DNA of 10,256 nt. Source: Cellvibrionales bacterium UBA2618 (GTDB lineage: Bacteria; Pseudomonadota; Gammaproteobacteria; Pseudomonadales; Porticoccaceae). A model generated the notes under the pieces. That model had not been told where the DNA came from. It ran no database searches and saw nothing but the letters and a program-made list of their open reading frames with translations. The position numbers were made by a program, and so were the translations under genes. Where the stretch lies: contig DDJS01000133.1 in the NCBI GenBank assembly GCA_002339165.1, forward strand, positions 678-10,933, read 5' to 3'. Below are positions 6,112 through 10,256 of the stretch, in pieces (within the stretch, counting starts at the first letter, position 1; each line of letters starts with the position of its first letter).

Positions 6112-6789
6112 ATGTCAGCGCCGGTAGACGCCTTAAAACTGCCGGCAATAGACCCCTCGGCGCCGGCATCAAAACCTCTCAATAGAGTGGGGTTAAAGGC
6201 ACTGATTAAATTGCCGCATGGGATGATGCAACCGGCGTACCGGTTGCAAGCAGCAAGCCAATATAATATTCTCTGCGCGATGAGTTACAGTGGGAGTGGC
6301 AATGTGGACAAAGAGCTATCGAAAAACGACTTTTGGGAGCGTATTGACACCATCGTAGAGGACTGGCTAGGGCAGCGGCGCGCGTTGTTAGCAAAGTATG
6401 GCGATCTCGCCAATATCAAAAGCTTCAGCGCAGAAAACAGCCTACACGGTACCTCGGTACAAGAGTTTTGTCAGTCGATGATCGACTATTTATCACTGGT
6501 ACACTTTGAGGTATTTGAGCAACTATCGAAGGACCCAGTGTTCGACGGCTCGCACAGCCAAAAACAAGGTGCTGAGCTGTTTGACGCTATTCAACAATCG
6601 ACCGACAAAATGCTTGATTTCAACGATAAGTATCTGGCGATCGACGATCTCGAGGCCCTCGCGGAAGATTTGTCATCGCTCGGAGAGGAGATGGCGCAAC
6701 GCTTTGAATTAGAAGATCAAGTCATCGCGTTGTTGGATAATTTACGCGTCGACAGCGTTCAAACAACGCCCCCTGTCGCCACTAGTTAA
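6112..6789 (+). CDS. rsd: Rsd/AlgQ-family anti-sigma-70 regulator, with a long N-terminal extension or mis-placed start
   Basis: Rsd binds the primary sigma factor RpoD and keeps it from core polymerase in stationary phase; AlgQ is the Pseudomonas form, tied to alginate and virulence control. The family core is clear: ERIDTIVEDWLGQRRALLAKY at residues 76-96 (written in parts: ERIDTIVEDWL then GQRRALLAKY), VQEFCQSMIDYLSLVHFEVFE in two parts VQEFCQSMIDYL and SLVHFEVFEQL, LDFNDKYL, and LSSLGEEMAQRFELEDQVI. Family members are usually about 160 aa and begin some 10-20 residues before the first helix. From ATG 6112 this protein is 225 aa; from the internal ATG 6280 (Met57) it is 169 aa and fits the family. 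Neither start has a clear ribosome site. Residues 1-25 are rich in Pro and Ala. The 56 extra codons stay open, so a real extension is possible. The gene converges on fkp. Family call is secure; the start is not. Confidence 0.85.
   Translation: MSAPVDALKLPAIDPSAPASKPLNRVGLKALIKLPHGMMQPAYRLQAASQYNILCAMSYSGSGNVDKELSKNDFWERIDTIVEDWLGQRRALLAKYGDLANIKSFSAENSLHGTSVQEFCQSMIDYLSLVHFEVFEQLSKDPVFDGSHSQKQGAELFDAIQQSTDKMLDFNDKYLAIDDLEALAEDLSSLGEEMAQRFELEDQVIALLDNLRVDSVQTTPPVATS
6227..6267 (+). promoter_or_regulatory. Possible internal rsd promoter: 9-bp inverted repeat plus TATAAT
   Basis: Within the first 56 codons of the rsd frame, TGCAACCGG (6227-6235) and CCGGTTGCA (6240-6248) are a perfect 9-bp inverted repeat around CGTA. 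Fourteen bases after it lies TATAAT (6262-6267), an exact sigma-70 -10 box. No good -35 hexamer is at 16-18 bp; the inverted repeat covers that position instead. Start of transcription would be near 6274, about 6 nt before ATG 6280, giving a nearly leaderless message. The arrangement fits a promoter controlled by a dimeric regulator, but TATAAT can also occur by chance. Confidence 0.38.
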
Positions 6790-6864
6790 CTCGGTAACTT
6801 AATCTTAACCCGGCAATTCGGGCAGCGCGCCAGTCCAAAAGGCTAGCACGCTGCGGGTTCAATA
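6790..6864. terminator. Convergent gap with self-complementary sequence, possible two-way terminator without T-runs
   Basis: The 75 bp between the stop codons of rsd and fkp contain CCCG/CGGG (6809-6812 with 6819-6822) as a local hairpin. They also contain a longer alternative in which GCAGCG (6822-6827) pairs with CGCTGC (6849-6854) and AACCC (6807-6811) pairs with GGGTT (6855-6859). No run of T follows on either strand, so a standard intrinsic terminator is not shown. Structured convergent ends of this type could block readers from both sides, or termination may rely on Rho. Confidence 0.3.
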
Positions 6865-7617
6865 CTAGGATTCGCCAGACACGTTCGCCTGCAGCAATTG
6901 CACTTCAAAAATGAGTACTTGATTTGGACCTATGGGCCCTTGACCGCCCGGCCCATAAGCGAGTTCGGCGGGTATGTAGAGCTCCCAGGTGGCACCTTCA
7001 GACATCAGCTGCAGGGCCTCTGTCCAGCCAGGAATCACTTGGGTAACACCAAATTGAGCTGGTACACCACGCTTGATCGAACTGTCAAATTCAGTCCCAT
7101 CGAGCAAGCGCCCCGCGTAGTGAACTTCGACGGTGCTATCGCTGGTCGGCTTGACGCCGCTGCCGGCGGTGATGACTTTATACTGAAGACCACTGTCGGT
7201 GGTCATAACACTCGCTTTGGCTTGGTTGGCAGCCAGGAATTCGGCGCCTTCGTTCCCGTTACTGTCCGCCTGCAGGGCGGTGGCTTCTTCCTGCTCTTTT
7301 TGCTGGGCGCCGCGCTTGGCCATCATTTGCGCTTCGAATGCCTTGACCACAGCAGCAATCTGCTCTTCGTTCAACTGCGGTTCAGCGTCCGATAAACCGT
7401 CGCTAAAACCACGCTGAAAAGCCTCATCATCGAAGTCGATCTCCATCGCTTTGATATTTCGCGCATTGTCCATGCCAAAAAGGTAACTGATTTTTTGGCC
7501 TTGGGTTTCTAGACTCTCAGATTGCGCGTCGGGAATCACCGGCGTCTCGGTCTTTACCTGATCGCAGGCGCCCAATAACAGTAATACGCCGAGTGAATAT
7601 AATTTAACGCTTTGCAT
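6865..7617 (-). CDS. Lipoprotein FKBP-type peptidyl-prolyl cis-trans isomerase (FkpA/Mip-like)
   Basis: This is a proline isomerase and chaperone of the envelope. ATG at 7617 is chosen because AAGGAG (7629-7624) lies 6 nt before it; an earlier in-frame ATG at 7641 precedes that site. The product is 250 aa. A short signal peptide ends in a lipobox LLGAC with Cys18 as the lipidated residue. An FKBP_N dimerisation domain follows (SYLFGMDNARNIKA through AFEAQMMAKRG, about residues 44-105), then a Gln/Glu/Ala-rich linker, then the FKBP domain from about 135, with TVEVHYAGRLLDGTEFDSS, PGWTEALQLMSEG, and LAYGPGGQGPIGPNQVLIFEV as its usual landmarks. The residue after Cys18 is Asp, which in E. coli keeps a lipoprotein in the inner membrane; whether that rule holds here is unknown. 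It faces rsd, as in P. aeruginosa where an FKBP gene lies beside algQ. Confidence 0.92.
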   Translation of the reverse strand: MQSVKLYSLGVLLLLGACDQVKTETPVIPDAQSESLETQGQKISYLFGMDNARNIKAMEIDFDDEAFQRGFSDGLSDAEPQLNEEQIAAVVKAFEAQMMAKRGAQQKEQEEATALQADSNGNEGAEFLAANQAKASVMTTDSGLQYKVITAGSGVKPTSDSTVEVHYAGRLLDGTEFDSSIKRGVPAQFGVTQVIPGWTEALQLMSEGATWELYIPAELAYGPGGQGPIGPNQVLIFEVQLLQANVSGES

Positions 7618-7701
7618 GTGTTGCTCCTTGTGGGTAATCAAATATCGCCAGATCGAATCGATGTAACGACGCCTTCAGTTCGCCGCCACATTCGACGCGA
7701 T

Positions 7702-7730
7702 AGTGTATGCTATTTATCCACCGCTGACGA
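7702..7730 (-). promoter_or_regulatory. Candidate sigma-70 promoter for the FKBP gene
   Basis: On the minus strand TCGTCA (7730-7725) and TACACT (7707-7702) are 17 bp apart, each matching the consensus at four of six positions. The start would lie near 7695, giving an untranslated leader of about 78 nt. The 173-bp gap after trmB has no T-run terminator, so partial read-through from trmB is also possible. Confidence 0.28.
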
Positions 7731-7790
7731 CCGATCGAGCGGCATTTTATCGGCCGAAGACTGCGTGTTTACACCGCCCCAGTGGGTGCC

Positions 7791-8483
7791 CTAAGAGCAT
7801 CTTTCAAACAACAGATCCCATACTCCGTGCCCGAGGCGTGCACCGCGACGCTCAAATTTTGTAAGTGGCCGATAATCCGGTTTTGGCGCGTAATCGCTGC
7901 CGACGCAATTGCTAAAACCGTCGGCCTGCTGCATCGTCTCACGCATTTGTTCGGCGTAGGCTTGCCAGTCCGTAGCCATGTGAAAAATTCCTCCCAAGCG
8001 CAACCTACTGCGCACCATTTGCACAAAATCGGGCTGCACAATACGGCGTTTGTTGTGCTTTTTTTTGTGCCATGGATCGGGAAAATACAACTGTAAGCGA
8101 TCCACCGATTGCGCGCCGATGCACTCGCGGATCACATCGGTGGCATCTGCCAAATAAAGCCGTAAATTGTCAACCTCGATGGCGGCAGCCGCGTTCATCA
8201 GGCTACCGACCCCAGGTGGATGAACCTCGATGCCAACGAAGTGGCAATCGGGGGCCGCCTGCGCCATCTGTAACAGAGAATCGCCCATACCAAAGCCAAT
8301 CTCGACAATCAGCGGAGCGCTCGTGCCAAACTCGCGTTCGGCATCCAGCACCCCATCGCTCAGTTTCAAACCGTAGCGCGACCAACCGCCGTCAAACGCT
8401 TGACGTTGTGCGGGGGTCATGCGACCCGCGCGCACCACGTAGCTACGAATGGATTTTTTACGGTATTCGGGTTTAATTATCAT
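7791..8483 (-). CDS. trmB: tRNA (guanine-N7-)-methyltransferase
   Basis: TrmB uses S-adenosylmethionine to form m7G at position 46 of the variable loop of tRNAs. The 230-residue product has the family length and marks: the basic N-terminus (KPEYRKKSIRSYVVRAGRMT), the SAM-binding loop VEIGFGMGDSLLQMA at residues 60-74, the acidic end FVGIEVHPPGVG at 82-93, ADATD at 112-116, the catalytic and tRNA-contact block YFPDPWHKKKHNKRR at 133-147, TDW at 171-173, and the C-terminal TKFERRGARLGHGVWDLLF at 208-226. Its ATG (8483) directly abuts the TAG of the upstream DUF423 gene (TAGATG), and no separate strong ribosome site is visible, which points to translational coupling. In P. aeruginosa, as I recall, trmB follows thiS-thiG in the rpoH neighbourhood; those genes are absent here. 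Confidence 0.96.
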   Translation of the reverse strand: MIIKPEYRKKSIRSYVVRAGRMTPAQRQAFDGGWSRYGLKLSDGVLDAEREFGTSAPLIVEIGFGMGDSLLQMAQAAPDCHFVGIEVHPPGVGSLMNAAAAIEVDNLRLYLADATDVIRECIGAQSVDRLQLYFPDPWHKKKHNKRRIVQPDFVQMVRSRLRLGGIFHMATDWQAYAEQMRETMQQADGFSNCVGSDYAPKPDYRPLTKFERRGARLGHGVWDLLFERCS

Positions 8484-8849
8484 CTACTCGGTCAACGTTG
8501 TCGGGAGTAGCAGCAGCCAGCCGACAATGAAGGCGCCACCGCCAAACGGAGTGATCATTCCTAGCTGGCTAATACCGGTGACCGCGATGGCGTAGAGCGA
8601 ACCCGAAAAAAGCAGGATGCCAATCGCAAAGCACCACGCTGAACGGACTAGCCAACGGCTATCGACGGTGAGATTGAGCACGCCAAGTAAAGCCAGGGTA
8701 TGCACCGCGTGATAGAACACCGCGGTATCGTATGTGGCGCGCTGCTCGAGGGTCAAATGACCCTCTAGGCTGTGGGCCGCAAAAGCACCTAGCAACACCA
8801 ATAGAGCGCCACTGACAGAAACTAGTCTAATCCAAAGGGGTTTACTCAT
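8484..8849 (-). CDS. DUF423 (YgdD/TMEM256-like) small inner-membrane protein
   Basis: This 121-residue protein has four hydrophobic segments (about residues 9-27, 47-62, 69-88 and 99-117) and family marks GALLVLLGAFAAHSL near the N-terminus, YDTAVFYHAVHTLALL in the middle, and a Gly-rich PFGGGAFIVGWLLL near the C-terminus. The family is widespread and its molecular role is not established; I do not assign one. ATG 8849 is preceded by no good Shine-Dalgarno. The gene starts 36 nt after the rpoH stop and its TAG touches the trmB ATG, so rpoH, this gene and trmB look like one transcript. Confidence 0.9.
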   Translation of the reverse strand: MSKPLWIRLVSVSGALLVLLGAFAAHSLEGHLTLEQRATYDTAVFYHAVHTLALLGVLNLTVDSRWLVRSAWCFAIGILLFSGSLYAIAVTGISQLGMITPFGGGAFIVGWLLLLPTTLTE

Positions 8850-8885
8850 AACGAAGGGCAGGTCGCTACCATGGTTTGATCCGTG

Positions 8886-9743
8886 CTATTCGGCCTGCAT
8901 CAAGCCGCGCACTCGGTTCATGGCGTTTTTTTCCAACTGCCGTATACGCTCTGCAGAGACCCCATACTCTCCGGCAAGGTCATGCAATGTCGACTTGGTA
9001 TCGTCTAACCAACGCCGTTGAATAATATCGCGACTGCGAGCATCGAGGCTCGCGACCGCAACCCCTAAGCGCGAGCTGTTGTCAGAGTTAAACTGGTTTT
9101 TTTCAACAATTCTCGCCGGATCTCCAGCGCTATCTTCGAGGTAATATACCGGCGCTACTGGCGCACCTTCGTCGTCGTCGTCAGCGGAGGCATCAAACGC
9201 CGGGTCGCGAACGGCTAAGCGCATTTCCATTTCTCGCACGTCTTTAACCGCCACGCCAAGATCTTCAGCAACGGCGTGAGCTTCTTGCTCATTCAACCAC
9301 TGCAGACTTTTTTTAGCGCTGCGCAGGTTAAAAAACAACTTACGCTGCGCCTTGGTGGTGGCAACTTTGACGATTCGCCAGTTGCGCAGAATAAACTCGT
9401 GGATCTCGGCTTTAATCCAATGCACCGCAAAGGACACCATGCGCACCCCCTTTTCGGGATTGAAGCGCCTAACCGCTTTCATCAGGCCGACATTACCCTC
9501 TTGAATCAGGTCGGCAAGAGGCAACCCATAACCACTGTAAGAACGCGCTATATACACCACAAATCGCAGATGTGATAGAACCAACCTTCGGGCAGCGTCT
9601 AAATCTTCTTGGTAGTAGAGGGACTCACCCAGCGCTCGCTCTTCATCGGCCGACAAAATCGGTACAGCAGAAGCACCCTGAATGTAGGCATTCAAGTTGG
9701 CTCCGGGGGTCATCCAGTCCATGGAAATAACAGCTTTAGCCAC
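8886..9743 (-). CDS. rpoH: RNA polymerase heat-shock sigma factor RpoH (sigma-32)
   Basis: RpoH directs core polymerase to heat-shock promoters. The 285-residue product matches the 284 of E. coli and lacks region 1.1. Region 2 covers about residues 47-120 (LSHLRFVVYIARSY, GLPLADLIQEGNVGLMKAV, VSFAVHWIKAEIHEFIL). The RpoH box QRKLFFNLRSAKK, absent from other sigma factors, is at 133-145. Region 4.2 with its helix-turn-helix is at about 252-276 (TLHDLAGEYGVSAERIRQLE). The start is GTG at 9743, supported by a near-perfect GGAGGA six bases upstream (9755-9750); internal ATGs at codons 8 and 11 lack this. A T7 tract on the coding strand precedes the ribosome site. The acidic run ASADDDDEG (185-193) sits between regions 3 and 4. 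It follows ftsX by 97 nt, the common gammaproteobacterial order. Confidence 0.97.
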   Translation of the reverse strand: MAKAVISMDWMTPGANLNAYIQGASAVPILSADEERALGESLYYQEDLDAARRLVLSHLRFVVYIARSYSGYGLPLADLIQEGNVGLMKAVRRFNPEKGVRMVSFAVHWIKAEIHEFILRNWRIVKVATTKAQRKLFFNLRSAKKSLQWLNEQEAHAVAEDLGVAVKDVREMEMRLAVRDPAFDASADDDDEGAPVAPVYYLEDSAGDPARIVEKNQFNSDNSSRLGVAVASLDARSRDIIQRRWLDDTKSTLHDLAGEYGVSAERIRQLEKNAMNRVRGLMQAE

Positions 9744-9788
9744 TGATCTTCCTCCAAAAAAAGTTTGTCTTAAGAATTTCGGACGCGT

Positions 9789-9817
9789 AGTTTAGCACAG
9801 CCAGCTACGCCAGTTAA
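9789..9817 (-). promoter_or_regulatory. Candidate rpoH promoter with overlapping inverted repeat
   Basis: On the minus strand TTAACT (9817-9812) and TAAACT (9794-9789) are exactly 17 bp apart, each with four of six consensus bases, in the 97-bp ftsX-rpoH gap. Transcription would start near 9782, giving a leader of about 39 nt. A 6-bp inverted repeat, GCGTAG and CTACGC (9785-9790 with 9805-9810), overlaps the -10 box and spacer and could be an operator or a hairpin. I saw no clear sigma-E promoter. Confidence 0.4.
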
Positions 9818-9840
9818 AGAATTTTACGTGGTTGATTCTA

Positions 9841-10256
9841 TTAGGGTTCAATGCCTTTAAGATGTTTCTGGACCGCCAACCAAGCGCCGAGCAACCCAAG
9901 TATCGCCCCACCGCCAAGTACGCTAGAAAAACTCGCCAAACCCAAGCCGTGAAGCACAAAACGACTTTCATATAAACTCGCCAAAACCTCGATCGAACGG
10001 TTTAACCAGAACACCAACAGCGACAGAAAAATCACCGCCACCAATCCCCCAAAAAAACCAAACACCACGCCCGTGTAGAGGAACGGTCGACGCACGTAGG
10101 CATCGGTACCACCGACCAATCGAATGACGATGATTTCATCGGTGCGGCTTTGAATTGCTAACCGAATGGTGTTGGCCACGGCTAACAGTACTCCCAACGC
10201 CAACGTAATGCCCAGCGCGGTGATCAATTTTTCACCAATCTCAAGCATGGATCTCA
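9841..10256 (-). CDS. ftsX: Cell division ABC transporter membrane subunit FtsX, C-terminal part (5' end outside window)
   Basis: FtsX is the membrane partner of the FtsE ATPase; together they control peptidoglycan hydrolases at the division site. The frame is open at the window edge and ends at TAA 9843-9841. ATG 10248 is an internal methionine, not the start. About 138 residues are visible, against about 300-350 for the whole protein. The segment SMLEIGEKLITALGITLALGV begins helix 2 (written SMLEIGEKL then ITALGITLALGV). The conserved cytoplasmic loop ANTIRLAIQSRTDEIIVIRL, then VGGTDAYVRRPFLYTG, then two more hydrophobic helices and a short tail KHLKGIEP are all typical. It is the first gene of the minus-strand block; ftsE and ftsY would be expected just beyond the window. 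Confidence 0.96.
   Translation of the reverse strand, partial: RSMLEIGEKLITALGITLALGVLLAVANTIRLAIQSRTDEIIVIRLVGGTDAYVRRPFLYTGVVFGFFGGLVAVIFLSLLVFWLNRSIEVLASLYESRFVLHGLGLASFSSVLGGGAILGLLGAWLAVQKHLKGIEP

Noticed and set aside
6898..7395. A 165-codon plus-strand frame opposite the FKBP gene
   Set aside because: It is the mirror of a gene whose signal peptide, lipobox and domain motifs are all evident on the other strand.
8072..8476. A 134-codon plus-strand frame opposite trmB
   Set aside because: It is low-complexity and Arg/Pro/Ser-rich, fully antisense to a secure trmB gene, and has no ribosome site.
1..10256. A novel defence, mobile or biosynthetic system hidden in the window
   Set aside because: All substantial frames are accounted for by conserved housekeeping families with normal lengths. 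I found no direct-repeat arrays, integrase or transposase sequence, or tRNA-associated attachment sites.

Overview
This is a stretch of ordinary gammaproteobacterial chromosome, rich in housekeeping genes. The gene families (UbiD, GshA of the GshA/gamma-proteobacterial type, Rsd/AlgQ, RpoH, FtsX, DsbB, lipoprotein FKBP) and their order point to a Pseudomonas-like or marine (Cellvibrionales-like) gammaproteobacterium. From memory, P. aeruginosa keeps rho near ubiD, keeps dsbH-algQ next to an FKBP isomerase gene, and keeps ftsX next to rpoH. The species cannot be named from the window. I see no mobile elements, CRISPR arrays, rRNA genes or tRNA genes.

The window is two blocks facing each other. 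The plus-strand block (1-6789) reads: the 3' end of rho; ubiD; an LplT/Aas-type MFS transporter; a gap of about 500 bp with no convincing gene; gshA; dsbB; and an Rsd/AlgQ-family gene. The minus-strand block (10256 down to 6865) reads: the 3' end of ftsX; rpoH; a small DUF423 membrane protein; trmB; and a lipoprotein FKBP-type prolyl isomerase. The blocks converge on a 75-bp gap at 6790-6864.

Functionally the plus block combines transcription termination (Rho), ubiquinone synthesis (UbiD), probable phospholipid handling (MFS), thiol-disulfide chemistry (GshA in the cytoplasm, DsbB in the inner membrane) and sigma-70 control (Rsd). DsbB passes electrons to quinone, so ubiD and dsbB are biochemically linked. 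The minus block combines the division ABC membrane subunit FtsX, heat-shock sigma-32, tRNA m7G46 methylation and envelope protein folding.

I do not see a new multi-gene system. The points most worth a second look are local. (1) The MFS gene has no ATG, GTG or TTG that covers its conserved N-terminus, and the best-placed start is ATC at 2071. (2) The same protein stops where related fused proteins continue into an acyltransferase domain. (3) The rsd gene has an N-terminal extension of about 56 codons. That extension holds a 9-bp perfect inverted repeat and a consensus TATAAT box just before an internal ATG that matches the usual family start. (4) The gap upstream of gshA carries an orphan terminator-like hairpin that could end a small transcript.
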